From the NCBI GenBank assembly GCA_039583875.1, contig CM077153.1, positions 65,108,482 through 65,172,481 on the forward strand: 64,000 nucleotides of DNA, written 5' to 3'. This DNA is from Platanthera guangdongensis. Lineage: Eukaryota > Streptophyta > Magnoliopsida > Asparagales > Orchidaceae. A model generated the notes under the pieces. That model made no database searches. It had not been told where the DNA came from and was given only the letters and a program-made list of their open reading frames with translations. A program made the position numbers and the translations under genes. Within the stretch, counting starts at the first letter, position 1. Each line of letters opens with the position of its first letter. This document shows positions 17,372 to 28,484 of the stretch, piece by piece.

Positions 17372-18485
17372 GTTCCACTGCATGTTGAGCCGATGAGGGG
17401 TACTCCTACCCCTCCCATACCCACTCAGTTCCAACAGTCTGAGTTGGGGCAAACACTCACCGCCATTCTTGATGCTTTTAAGGCACAGCAGGCTCCAGTG
17501 CAACAACAGGCCCCGAGCTCCAACTGGCTGAGCACCTTTCGGGCTCTCTCCCCTCCCGTCTACCTTGGGACGGAGTCAGCCGTACGTACAGAGGAATGGC
17601 TAGACACGATACAAGAGTTGTTGGCTGGAATCCGTTGCCCGGCCAACATGGCAGTAACATTGGCAGTGTCTGTCTTGGACTTACATGCGAAGAGGTGGTG
17701 GAAGTCCCTCATGGGCTCTACCTTCCAAGGCCGGATCTACACAGAGATAAGTTGGAGTGAATTCTCGGAGGTTTTCTTGGAGCACTTTATCCCTACATCG
17801 GCCCGAGATGAGCTTGAGCAGAGGTTCCTTCTACTAAAGCAGGGATCAAAGTCGGTTACAGAATACCAGCGGGAATTCCAGCATCTCGCAAGGTTTGCGG
17901 ACTCTTATGAGTTGGATGACAGAGGTTATGCCAAGCGCTTCTATAAAGGGCTGCGAGATCCCCTAAGGCAGTCCCTTTTGTTTATAGCGGATGGTAGCTT
18001 GGCGGAGATCATTGATATGGCGAAAAGATTGGAGGCGGACCACATGGGATGTAGTAAGAGGCCTGCGGAGGACGTGATGGAAGCCGGCCCAAGTAATAGA
18101 AGGAGACGGGACTTCAGAGGAGGAAGAGGTTATCAAAGAGGTGGAGGGCGTGTCCACCGAAACTATAGGGTGGAGCATCCAGTTCCGCAGCCGCCTGCGT
18201 TGCCTCCACCCCCACAGCCTCAGCGATTTCAACAACCTGAAGGGCGTCGTGGTCTGGTGTGCTTCGAATGCAACCAGCCGGGCCACATCCGACGTTTTTT
18301 CCCACAGCTATATGGGAACGTCCCTCCTGCTCTCCCTCCTGCTCTCCCTCCACCAGCTCCACGAGGACGGGGATATATGCGTGGTCGAGGACGAGGACCG
18401 CCAAGAGGAAACCCCGGACCGGTCCGGGATCAAGTGTACGCGCTTGATATGGCGCAGGAACGGAACCCACAAGATGTGATTGCAG
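17372..18485 (+). CDS. G1 Gag (main exon)
   Basis: Open from the inferred acceptor GTGTAG (ending 17371), with an in-frame ATG at 17393. From 17393 it is 367 codons to TAA 18494-18496 if unspliced. Residues about 60-230 form the retrotransposon gag capsid domain (YLGTESAVRTEEWL, WWKSL, WSEFSEVFLEHFIP, SVTEYQREFQHLARF, RFYKGL). An Arg/Gly-rich stretch follows, then the zinc knuckle CFECNQPGHIRRFF. The fourth ligand, normally Cys, is Phe (TTC, one change from TGC), so metal binding should be impaired. The C-terminus is proline- and arginine-rich. It forms the particle shell and binds RNA. The spliced form runs into Pol through the 95-nt intron; the unspliced form ends with GMI, which could set a Gag to Gag-Pol ratio. 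Confidence 0.88.
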
Positions 18486-18580
18486 GTATGATTTAATTAG
18501 TTTACATACTTGCATGGTTTAACATGAATTGCTTAGAACTTATTAGACACTAGCAATAAGTTTTGGTCGTTGGCACTTAG
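18486..18580 (+). other. Inferred 95-nt intron joining Gag and Pol of G1
   Basis: GCAG|GTATGATT at the left and TTGGCACTTAG|GC at the right. The segment is AT-rich between GC-richer coding flanks and has several stops. Removing it joins codons in phase 1 and gives ...DVIAG|TVIIGG...[10 protein letters not shown], the expected order of Gag end and protease in one frame. Gag and Pol are otherwise in different frames with stops between. Confidence 0.75.
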
Positions 18581-21500
18581 GCACCGTGATTATTGGCGGG
18601 AAGACGGCCTATGCGCTGTTCGATACCGGTGCCTCACACTCTTTTGTGTCCGAGGATTTTATAAAAGACGTGGGGGATGTTCAGTACTTCACGGGAATAG
18701 CCCGACGAGTACGCCTTCCGGACGGCTCGGAGATGATCGCGACTGCCAAGTGCGAATTGGAGTTATTTATTGATGGGAAGGCCTTTGATACACCGGCCAC
18801 GGTTCTGAGAATGCCGGAGTTTGACATCATTTTGGGCATGGCATGGCTGGACTGGCACTTCGCGAGGATCGACTGCGCGGAGAAGCGGATCTATTTGAGG
18901 CATGGAGACTCTGACGTCATCTTCCAAGGTATTGGCTTCGCGCCCCGCATGATGTTATCTTCCGTCCAGGTTATAAAAGCTCATATGAAGGGGGACGAGG
19001 TCTTCATGATCTGGTTCGAGTTGAAGGAGGAAGCGTTGGAATTAAAGGATGTACGGGTTGTGCGGGATTTTCCCGAGGTATTTCCTGAGAAGCTACCAGG
19101 ATTACCGCCGCATAGGGAGGTCGATTTCCAGATTAATTTAGTACCAGGTGCCAAGCCTGTATCTAAGGCTCCGTACAGAATGGCCCCGAAAGAACTCGCG
19201 GAGTTTAGAGTTCAACTGCAAGAACTAGTAGATTCAGGGTTCGTTCGCCCCAGTTCGTCACCGTGGGGTGCCCCCGTATTGTTCGTAAAGAAGAAGGATG
19301 GAACCCTGCGATTGTGCATAGATTATCGGGAACTCAATCGATTGACGGTGCGGAACACTTATCCGCTACCTCGGATCGACGAGTTGTTCGATCAATTAGT
19401 GGGAGCACATTGGTTCTCTAAACTAGACCTGCGCTCTGGATACTATCAGTTGAGGATACAAGAGGGGGATATTCAGAAAACAGCCTTCAGTTCGAGATAT
19501 GGTTTGTATGAGTTCACAGTAATGCCGTTTGGGCTCACGAATGCGCCTTCGGCCTTCATGAGCCTGATGAACAAGGTGTTTGAACCATACTTGGACATCT
19601 TCGTCATTGTTTTCATCGACGACATCTTGGTCTACTCAAAGACGGAGGAGGAGCATGTCGAGCACCTGACCTTGGTTTTGAAGAAATTGAAGGAGCATGC
19701 CTTGTATGCCAAGTTTAGCAAGTGTGAATTCTGGCTTAAGGAGGTAGCCTTCTTGGGGCATGTGATTAGTGGAGCAGGATTAGCTGTGGATCCAGCCAAG
19801 GTGCGGGCCGTGAAGGAGTGGTCGCCCTTGAAGTCGGCGGCCGATGTACGAAGCTTTCTTGGACTTGCTGGCTACTACCGCAAGTTCGTGAAAGGATTTT
19901 CCAAGATTGCCCTTCCTCTTACCTCCTTGACGAAGAAGGGTGTGCCATTTGAGTGGACACCTAAATGTGAAGCAGCATTTCAAGAGTTGAAGGATAGGCT
20001 TACCTCCGCCCCCATCCTTGCGCTTCCGTCGGGGAAGGAAGGATTCCAAGTTTACACGGACGCATCATATCAAGGGATGGGAGCGGTGCTGATGCAGCAC
20101 GGGCATGTGATCGCTTATGCTTCAAGGCAGTTAAAGAAACATGAAATCAATTACCCGGTTCATGATTTGGAGTTAGGAGCGGTGGTGTTCGCTTTGAAGG
20201 TCTGGAGGCATTATTTATATGGCGTCCACTGCGAGATCTTTTCCGATCACAAAAACTTGAAGTATGTTCACACTCAGAAGGAGTTGAACCTGAGACAACG
20301 GCGGTGGTTGGAATTTCTATGCGACTATGAGTTCACCATGAACTACCACCCCGGGAAAGCGAACTCGGTAGCCGATGCCTTGAGTAGAAAAGTGCCAGGC
20401 TCTAGCCCAGAGTCTCGGCTGATGAGCATGAAGTTGGCTCGGATGATCGAGGAGATGGAAATTACTCTAGTATTCAAGGATCCTTCGACAGAGTATGCGG
20501 AGTATTTGGCCAACATGAGCATAGTTTGTGATATCCGAGACCGGATACGGGTGGAGCAAGGAATGGATGCGTCCTTGGCCCCGGCAATCAAGGCAATTGA
20601 AGATAGGACCACCGATGAGTACACACTCAAAGACGGCCTCGTTTATTTTCGTGGCCGACTTTATATTCCCAAGGGCGGCAAAATTCGGGAAGATATATTG
20701 AGAGAGGCGCATTCCTCTCAATATTCAGTGCATCCGGGTATTGCTAAGATGTATGCCGGACTGCGGAAGACCATGTGTTGGCCGGGAATGAAGAAGGATG
20801 TTCGCTACTATGTTACACATTGCGAAGCTTGCCAAAGAGTGAAGGCTGAATGCAGGAGTCCCGGTGGTTTGTTGCAGTCGCTGCCCATCCCCGAATGGAA
20901 GTTCGAGGATATCTCCATGGACTTTGTTCATGGGTTACCTCGTTCCCGCTCCGGGAATGATTCAGTGTGGGTTATTGTGGATCGACTAACAAAGGTGGCC
21001 CGGTTCATTCCAATGAAGAAGGAAGCACACGTGGATGTTTTGGTACGCCTTTTTGTGGAACAATTTGTACGGTATCATGGCGTGCCCAAGACGATTGTCT
21101 CGGATAGGGATGGTCGGTTTACATCAAATGAGTGGAAGGCGGTGCAGGCGTATTTGGGCTCACGCCTAACCTTTAGTACCGCTTTTCATCCTCAGACTGA
21201 CGGACAGTCAGAGCGGACAATCAGAACGCTGGAGGATTTGTTGAGGCTATGTGTGTTGGACAGAGGAGAGCCATGGGAAAGACTCTTGCCCCTGGTGGAA
21301 TTCTCCTACAACAATAGTCATCAAGCAAGCATCGGTATGGCGCCCCATGAAGCCCTTTATGGAAGAAGGTGCAGGACTCCCTTGTCTTGGGTGCAAGATG
21401 AAGATCCGAAGGCATTGGGAAACGAATACATAGATGATACTGATGCGGCGGTCAGATTGATACGGGATCGCATGTTGGAGGCTCAAAGTCGACAGGCGAA

Positions 21501-21804
21501 ATATTATAATAAAAAGCACCGGATGGTGGAGTTCCAGGTGGGCGAAAAAGTGTTCCTTAAGATTCGGCCGATGCATGGAGTGTCGCGGGTGCGTGGAGTG
21601 AAAAAGCTCAGCCCAAGGTATGTTGGGCCTTATACTATACTAGAAAGGATCGGCCCGTTGGCCTATCGGTTGGAGTTACCACCAGAACTAGAAAATCTCC
21701 ACGACGTGTTCCATGTGTCGTCGCTTCGAAAAGCATTGTTGCGGCCCGACCAGTATATTCCCACTACTGATGGTGCGTGGCATCAGATAGGTCTGTGCGA
21801 CTAG
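18581..21804 (+). CDS. G1 Pol: protease, reverse transcriptase, RNase H, integrase
   Basis: About 1073 codons from the inferred acceptor. Protease: [10 protein letters not shown] at about residue 12 and DIILGMAWL near 84. [30 protein letters not shown] and the catalytic [11 protein letters not shown] near 341. RNase [15 protein letters not shown] near 489. Integrase: zinc-binding H/H/C/C ([12 protein letters not shown]) near 755, then catalytic MDFVHG, SDRDG and the E of GQSER at about 778, 839 and 876. The C-terminal DNA-binding part ([21 protein letters not shown]) follows. All catalytic residues seen are present. The frame ends early at 21802-21804, and the tail continues in another frame at 21777-21971. 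It acts in virus-like particles to make and insert element DNA. Confidence 0.93.
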
Positions 21805-21971
21805 AACCGGTACGGATTGTTGACAGCGAGACAAGGACTTTGCGCCGCAAAAGTGTTCCCTTAGTAAAGGTGCTATGGTTGAATCATGGGAAGGAGGAGT
21901 ACACTTGGGAGCCAATGGATTTGATGCAGCAACGCTACCCGGAGCTGTTTGCCCAAGGTAACCTTATTTAA
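21777..21971 (+). pseudogene. G1 Pol C-terminal tail, chromodomain-like, in a shifted frame
   Basis: This frame begins in the overlap with the Pol end and reads [18 protein letters not shown], then VKVLWLNHGKEEYTWEP and ERYPELF-like residues before a stop at 21969-21971. G2 has the same tail directly fused to its integrase (YELTTRVKPVSVEDVAVKR, MVKV, WDNCGREELSWE). The G1 break between about 21768 and 21804 is therefore most simply a one-base indel. Programmed frameshifting is a less likely alternative. Confidence 0.7.
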
Positions 21972-22020
21972 AAACATGTGATAAACTTCCTGTTAAGTTT
22001 TCTCCACACAGCTTAAGCCT

Positions 22021-22038
22021 GATTTCGGGGACGAAATC
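22021..22038 (+). other. GATTTCG...CGAAATC inverted repeat before the G1 3' LTR
   Basis: GATTTCGGGGACGAAATC is a small hairpin typical of the 3' end of gypsy elements; G2 has TTTCGAGACGAAA in the same place. G1 then has TTTTATTTTGTTTATAGGATT up to the LTR instead of a purine tract, so no normal polypurine tract is visible. Confidence 0.6.
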
Positions 22039-22059
22039 TTTTATTTTGTTTATAGGATT

Positions 22060-25000
22060 TGTAACGACCCGAATCGCTCTAGGCCCCTAGTGTGTGAGTT
22101 TTTGAGTCAGGAGGGTTGACTCAAGTCCTGAGAAGTGCAGGGAGTTGGGCTGCACTTGTGGAGAAGTGGAGAAATCAGTGTAGAGAGAAGTGACACGGGT
22201 AGTGACACGGCCGTGTCCCTACCCGTGTGCGTCGAGATGATCTCGACGAGCCGTGTTGAATCGTCGAGAGTCGTCGAGATCATGACACGGGTAGTGACAC
22301 GGCCGTGTCCCTACCCGTGTGCGTCGAGATGATCTCGACGAGCCGTGTTGAATCGTCGAGAGTCGTCGAGATGGTGACACGGGTAGTGACACGGCCGTGT
22401 CCCTACCCGTGTGCGTGACACGGGTAGTGACACGGGCGTGTCCCTACCCGTGTGCGTCGAGTTGAGCTCGACGAGAAGTGTCGAGATGTAACTGAAGATG
22501 CACACGGCCGATGACACGGCCAGGCACACGGCCGTGTCATGTGAACACGGGTTGGGACACGCCCGTGTCCCGACCCGTGTCAAACATTGAACCGACATGG
22601 AAACCGCCACGGCCGTTTCGCAGAAGCAGGACACGGGTACGGACACGGCCGTGTCCCTACCCGTGTCACATTTTGCTTATAAGGGGCAGAGAAACCCTAG
22701 CCGTTTTTCATCCTTATTTCCTTCCCCTATTTCCTGTGAGAGTTCCTGGTGAGAGGAAAACTGCAGGAGCAAGTTTTACCAAAGGAGATCCGCCATCGCC
22801 GCGAAAGAGAAGATGCCGCCAAGGAGAACTACGCGATCCATGGCCGGAAATGGTGGTACCGCTGGAGCCAACGTGAGTTTCCTACCCTCTCCCTTGGTGC
22901 TAGATCTATAGTTATGCTTTAGGAGAGACATCGGTTCAAGAGAACTTGATGGAGAGGAGAAGATTTCTAGGTTTGGCCATGTTAGGATTTGAATCCTAGG
23001 TTTTAGATCTCTTCAACCCTTCCCCTTTTTTTCAATATGACGATGGGTGGATGGTCTCGTGAAGAGTTTATGGCCTTGAGGTTGAATAAGGGAGGAGAAT
23101 AATTCTGGAAAATTTAGGAACGATCGCCTTGAGGAGGAAGACGAACCGATGCCGTTCATTTTCCTTTAAGATGCGCGCAGAATCTGTATTCTGCGCGCAG
23201 CGATATTCTAGGCCATTTTCCCGATGGATATGGGCAGATCTGGGCTTTCGGCTAAACATGAAAGTTGTAGCCCTTGGAAATACCTTTCCAACGAGTGGTT
23301 GCACGACTTCAGGTGATGTCTGTGGCCCCGGGAAAACCAAATCGAGTTTGCTGTCCGGCAATTCCTGTACACAGAAATTGTGTTCTGTGCGCAGTGAACT
23401 TTGAAGCCGATTTCGAGTAAGTTATTTTCAGATCTGGGTTGTAACCTGAATATGAAAGTTGTAGATCACGAAAAGATCTTTCCAACGAGGGGTTGCACGA
23501 CTTCACCGGATTCCTGTATCCTCGGGAATATCCGGTCGAAATTGCTGTCCAGATTAGTGATACACTTAGAATTCTGGTTTAATATAAAGTGCAATTAGAG
23601 TCGGTGGAATTCTGTCAAGATTAGATAATTGATGCTAATCACCGAAGAACTTTGAATGATGGTGTTTATTATTTAGGATGCATACAATTGATTTATTATT
23701 GCAAGTTGTCTTGAGATTTGGATGGTTTCCTTTATGTTTAATCGAATCGAATTGATAAGATGTTGATAGATTATAACATATGCGCATCATATAAGTCTTA
23801 TGTAGAGTTCATATGGAATGACATTTAGAAGATTAAACTATGGCCATGATATGTTGATTTGGTGAAATGAAATTTATTAGTCCAATACTTAGAGCGTCGT
23901 CTCCCTACGGGTAGTATTGTGGAAGAATGAAAGTGCGGTGTTGACCGTCACTCGTTTTGTTGTGTTGAGATAGGTGTGGATGGATGGTTGGGCTGTGTCC
24001 TCGTGTTTACTTCCGAGGCCCCTTCCATGATATGTTGATGTGGTATGTGCATGTGGTGTGAGTCGACACGCGGTGTCGTAATCCCGGGTTAAGGATAGTG
24101 TGGCAGGTCTACGGGCTCGCCAGTCGTCACACCGACGGGAGTTGGCAGTTAGACTTGGTCGGTTTGGGCTGTGTCCTCGGTGTTCACGTCCCGAGACCCC
24201 TCCGACCATGTGGACGGTTGGGCTGTGTCCTCGTGCTTTCTTCCGAGGCCCCTTCCGGGTCACGCAAGGCCAGTTCGGGCTGTGTTCTTGGTGCACATCT
24301 ACCCAAGACCCCGCTGGGCCATAGTACGCATGGGCTCCGCTGTTGTGTTCTTAGCGTTGAGGCGTACGGAGGCCTAGGTGAAGTAGTGTGATACCCGCCT
24401 AGTAGTAGAAGTGCCCGTTCTACTGTCACCGCCTGGCCACGGCGGCTGATGCCTGAGAGGTTAGCTACCTGCTCGAAAAGTGGGAACTATAGTCTGTGTC
24501 GACATAGCAATTGCATGAGTGTGCATGGGTGAGTCATTGCATAGCATTCATAACATTTCATATCATTGCACAACAAGATCCTTATCGTATAAGTTTGTAT
24601 GGGCACTCTTATACGATGAGTTACTTTATGTAACCCGGTCCTTAACTTATAAGTTTGTATGGGCATTCTTATAAGTTAAGTTACTTTCCTGCTGTAGCCT
24701 TATTACACTTGTTATTATACATTGATGGCTCTTGTAGAATTGTTAGTTTACATATCGATAGCTTTGTAGAACTGCTAGTTATACATTGATACTCATGTAC
24801 CTTGTCACCTGATTGTACTTTTATACTTACTGATATATATTGTACCCTTGTTTCTCTTTCTCCGCCCGGTGCCGAGGAGTCGCCGGGGGAGCGGATGTGA
24901 AACCACTTAGTCGTTTCGACTAACGGTTGCTACGTCTTCCTTTTTAGGAGGTCACGCCGCAGGTAGAGCAGCCGTAGACTACGCAGCAGGACAGCCAGGC

Positions 25001-25362
25001 CAGGACGACAGGGCCTGATATGACGGTGCCGTCGATACCGTCTGTTACTGATGTTAGTGTTTGCTTACTCTGATGTAGCCCGTTTGGGCAATGTTTAGCT
25101 GTACTCTAATATATTGTAGAAGCATGTTTTAGCTTCTCATTATTGATGTATTTGGACATTATAACTTAGTGTGGATTTGACTTCTGGATGTTTATTTATT
25201 TGGTTGGGTTGGCATGTTATATTGATATTGTTGTAGCCGGCGGAATAGGCGTCTTGTGGTACAGGTTAGCCCGTGTGCTAATGCTACCGCAAGGCGGCTG
25301 TTCCGGGCATAAGACTCCCCCTTCGTGCCGTGTTTTGGGATCCGGGGAGGAGGGGTCTTACA
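22060..25362 (+). repeat. G1 3' LTR
   Basis: Matches 13876-17177 with the same internal repeats at an offset of about +8184. By eye there are about 3 differences in the first 2.4 kb and about 19 in the last 0.85 kb. It is followed by target duplication ACTAA. Confidence 0.95.
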
Positions 25363-25367
25363 ACTAA
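25363..25367. repeat. Target-site duplication of G1, right copy (ACTAA)
   Basis: Matches 13871-13875; the C1 ORF3 frame continues through it. Confidence 0.95.
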
Positions 25368-26135
25368 GGCTTCTACCTATTCCACCGCAGCTTCTGAAGG
25401 CACCAGAGCTGTTAAAGCCACTCCCACACCCGCTGAAGAGACTCATCCCACACCACCATCTCTTCCAGCACCCCTTCCAGCAAAACAATTCACTTCCTCT
25501 CCCATTATTTCTTCAATACCCCAATCACAACATCATACTCATGTTCTTACTCCACCTCCATCTCCACCACTTGACATCACTGACATTCCATCTACCCCTC
25601 TTCAAGAAAATCCACAACCAACACCTCCTGAATCACCTCAAGACACCTACATTCCTACACCATCACAGTCTCCACTTCCCCCACATCTCTCTTCCATACC
25701 ATCTTACATACTACCCACAGACACCATGATGCAAGATGCCACCCCTCCATCCTCATCACCATCAAACCTTCACATACCTGATGTTCCACCCTCCATTCCC
25801 TCACTGGTTGCCACCTCTTCCACACCAACTGCAACCCCATCTACCACTTTCTCACTGGACCCCTCTACCATCTCATCTATCATCACCATAATCACTCCCA
25901 TTCTTAAATCTCTCATATCAGAGGCCATTACACCTCTTGCTACCATTATTACCTCTTTATCTGCTCAAATATCTGCTCTTACTGCTTCCCCCTCCTCAGT
26001 CAGGGGCCTGGCCTCAGTCCCCACTGAAACCAGGCAGGGGGAGATGCCTGATGATGAAGCAGCAGCTACAGCCTCAGATACTTCAGCTCCAGCACCAGCA
26101 GATACTCCAGTCCCCACAGCAGCATATACAGATTG

Positions 26136-26140
26136 TATAG
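26136..26140. repeat. Target-site duplication of C3, left copy (TATAG)
   Basis: TATAG against TATAA at 36739-36743, one mismatch. The C1 frame supports TATAA as original. Confidence 0.75.
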
Positions 26141-27014
26141 TGAAAGATATGGTACCTAAACACCTAGAGGGGGGGGGGGGTGAATAGGTGACCTAATCCT
26201 TTTTAAACTTTAATGGCAGCAAACAGTTAATATCACAGATTTCTAACTATGTTATCACAGTAAACAAACATCATACACAGCAAATCACAACACAGCACAG
26301 CAGACACAGTGATTTATAGTGGTTCCCCAAGCTTTGGGTACATCCACTTTCCCCCTTCGCCTATCTAGCAGTGTACTAGATTCGGCCAAACTTCTCCACT
26401 GTCTCAGAACCCAAACTGGTTCCTACACCTCAGGCCCAAAGCCTTACAACTCAGCTTTTCAACAAAGCCTACACTCAGCCACAAAGGCCTACACTCAGCC
26501 AACAAGGCCTACACTCAGCCAACAAGGCCTACACTCAGAGATTTCAATCTCCTACACTCAGGCTCTCAAGCCCTACCCTCAACTTTTATAAATACAGGCT
26601 TACAATTCACTCAGATCCAAAGGATCCTACAAGATAAAAATGATTATAGAAATAATAACTCAATAACTCAGAAACAAGAGAGGGGAGTTGAGAGTTTCTT
26701 GATGAGTTCTTGGAAGAACTCAGCTGGATTCAATCTGACTTAGCTTTCTTCAAAGCTTCTTGAAAGTAGAACTGAATAAGAATGAATCCTCCTGCAGTTG
26801 ATCCTTGATCTCTGCTTCTTAAGATCCAGAATTAATCTGAATCCTTCTTCTAAGCCTAGTTCCAATGGCTGTTTTCTTGGATGGAGCCCTCTCTCTCCAA
26901 CTTCTTAGATCTTCACTTGGACAGCTAGATCTTCTTGTGTAGATACTCTATGTACCACTTTAATAACTACTTGAACAATAATCTGATCAACAGTTTCTGT
27001 AAACTGTCTAAGCC

Positions 27015-27022
27015 TATTTATA
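27015..27022 (-). promoter_or_regulatory. TATA box of C3 LTR
   Basis: CCTATAAATAGG on the minus strand, downstream of the palindrome array. The copy in the 5' LTR, the active promoter position, is at 35605-35612. Confidence 0.75.
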
Positions 27023-27169
27023 GGCCTTCTTCATGGTAACCGGCTGGTCCGGTTCATAACTGTCTTCTGACATCTCTGACAGGTGCTGTAGACCGGCTGG
27101 AATGGCAGCTGTCAAGTCATCCAGTCAGTTCTTGAAAATCTCTAACTGTCTGATAGTGTCGAGACTTTC

Positions 27170-28050
27170 TGTCTTTAAGTGTCGACACTTATAGACCAAG
27201 TGTCGACACAAGTTGTGTAAGTGTCGACACAAGTCTACAAGGTGTCGACACAATTCCTTGTGTTGTAGATACTATGTCTCGACACAGATTCTTCTTCAGG
27301 TGTCGACACTGAAATTGAGTGTCGACACAAGTACTTGATCTTCTATCTTTTGCTGAATTCTTCTAAGTGTCGACACACCTCCTTTGTGTCGACACATCTT
27401 CATGTGTTGAATCTGTTAAGTGTCGACAATGCTTCTTGGTGTCGACACATAGTCTTCTATGTTGATACTTGCTGAGTGTCGACACAGCTCCTTGTGTCGA
27501 CACTTGATTCTTCTGTTGAGACTTCAGCTGAGTGTCGACACATTCCCTTAGTGTCGACACTTGTAGTTAGAATAATTTGATGATCTTGCTGTTCTTTGCT
27601 AAGTGTCGACACAGCTCCATGTGTCGACACTTTCTTCAAGTGTTGAGTCTTCAGCTGAGTGTCGACACATTGTTCTGGGTGTCGACACTTACTTCAAGTG
27701 CTGACTCTTCTGCTAAGTGTCGACACATTGTGCTGGGTGTCGACACTTGTACTTGGTCTCTGCAGACTTTTGCTGAGTGTCGACACAGCTCCAAGTGTCG
27801 ACACTTTCTGATGTAGACACAGCTTCACTGGGTGTCGACACTGCTGTTAAGTGTCGACACTGCTTTACTGTACTTTCTTCATTGAGTGTCGACACAGCTC
27901 CTTGTGTCGACACTTTGTGTCTGGTGTCGACTCTGCATCCCAGGTGTCGACACAATGACTCTAAGTGTCGACACTGCTTGTCTGGGTGTCGACATAAGTC
28001 TTCTTAAGTGTCGACACTTTCCCTCTGGGTGTCGACACATGGACTTAGAC
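27170..28050. repeat. GTGTCGACAC palindrome array in C3 LTR
   Basis: The perfect 10-bp palindrome GTGTCGACAC recurs dozens of times at 15-35-bp spacing, with single-base variants (GTGTCGAGAC, GTGTTGATAC). The same array is at about 35760-36600 in the other LTR. Apparent reading frames here are repeats of the array, not genes. Confidence 0.95.
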
Positions 28051-28182
28051 ATTTTTGCTTCAGTCCTGCAAATACTTAACCTGCACAAGTAACTCAAAAA
28101 CACATCAAATACATTTTGATGTATATCATTGAGTTAGGTGAGGCTTCTTCAAATCAGGTACATTTAACCAATGTACCCAACA

Positions 28183-28484
28183 ATCTCCCCCATATTTGGA
28201 GAAGACATAACCCTTAGTCAATGATATACACCATTCATAATTAAAATTACAAAATGATGTAAAGCAGGACAATGTACAGCAGGGTAAACATAAACATGTA
28301 TCAATTTCACATATATACAAAATCATCATTACAGAACAAATAAGAAATAGACATATTCACAGAACAAACATGAAATATATTGATCATATATTGTTCTAAC
28401 ATTTGTCTTATACATTTTCAGTAGTTCACAAAAAATGTTTTACATTCAAAAGATTACAAAATAATCTTCAAGTAAATTCTTAAT
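28183..28484 (-). other. C3 3' UTR and polypurine tract
   Basis: The tract ATATGGGGGAGAT (minus strand, 28183-28195) abuts the 3' LTR. The remaining roughly 290 bp are AT-rich with no coding remnant. Confidence 0.85.

Larger units (their letters stand above)
13876..25362 (+). mobile_element. G1: near-complete young Ty3/gypsy element with 3.3-kb LTRs
   Basis: LTRs of 3302 and 3303 bp (TGTAACGACCC ... TCTTACA), a 5-bp target duplication, a primer site starting TGGTATCAG, and Gag and Pol in the order protease, RT, RNase H, integrase (gypsy order). The LTRs are almost identical over the first 2.4 kb. Coding frames are open apart from one shift near the Pol end. Introns inferred below link LTR exons, Gag and Pol. 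The integrase tail with a WxxHxxEExTWE pattern resembles the chromodomain-type tail of Del/Tekay chromoviruses; lineage placement is by eye. Confidence 0.95.
25363..26140 (+). pseudogene. C1 ORF3, part 2 (proline/serine/threonine-rich linker)
   Basis: Reading continues in the frame of part 1: a low-complexity P/S/T-rich stretch of about 170 residues, then an Ile/Ser-rich segment (about 25860-25990) that could form a helix, then an Ala/Pro/Asp-rich acidic stretch. The purine run GCAGGGGGAGATG at about 26033-26045 resembles a polypurine tract. It ends where C3 is inserted and resumes at 36739. An open frame that seems to start upstream at 25330 is only the G1 LTR end read through; this is not a separate gene. 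Confidence 0.7.
26141..28182 (-). repeat. C3 3' LTR
   Basis: Read on the minus strand it starts TGTTGGGTACATTGG and ends ACCATATCTTTCA. The GTGTCGACAC array (28045-27180) is in U3, with TATAAATA at 27022-27015. The U5 part has a tandem repeat of about 16-17 bp (AGCCAACAAGGCCTACACTC on the plus strand, about 26462-26540), the shared GGGGAACCACTATAAAT block (about 26313-26331) and a C-tract hairpin at the end. Confidence 0.93.

Noticed and set aside
21768..21804. A second intron explaining the frame change at the end of G1 Pol
   Set aside because: The only GT...AG pair in the overlap is 18 nt and does not change the frame; a one-base indel is simpler.
25330..26187. A free-standing proline-rich protein of 285 residues
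   Set aside because: Its start is the G1 LTR end and its end is the C3 LTR; the middle is ORF3 of C1 continuing across the two insertions.
27170..28050. CRISPR-like regular repeats of GTGTCGACAC with spacers
   Set aside because: Plant sequence, 10-bp repeats with variable 5-25-bp spacing, inside both LTRs of a retrotransposon. It is a promoter array, not CRISPR.
27363..28103. Open reading frames over the C3 LTR array encoding SVDTxxxVSTQ-type peptides
   Set aside because: They are translations of the palindrome array, occur on both strands and carry no gene signal.
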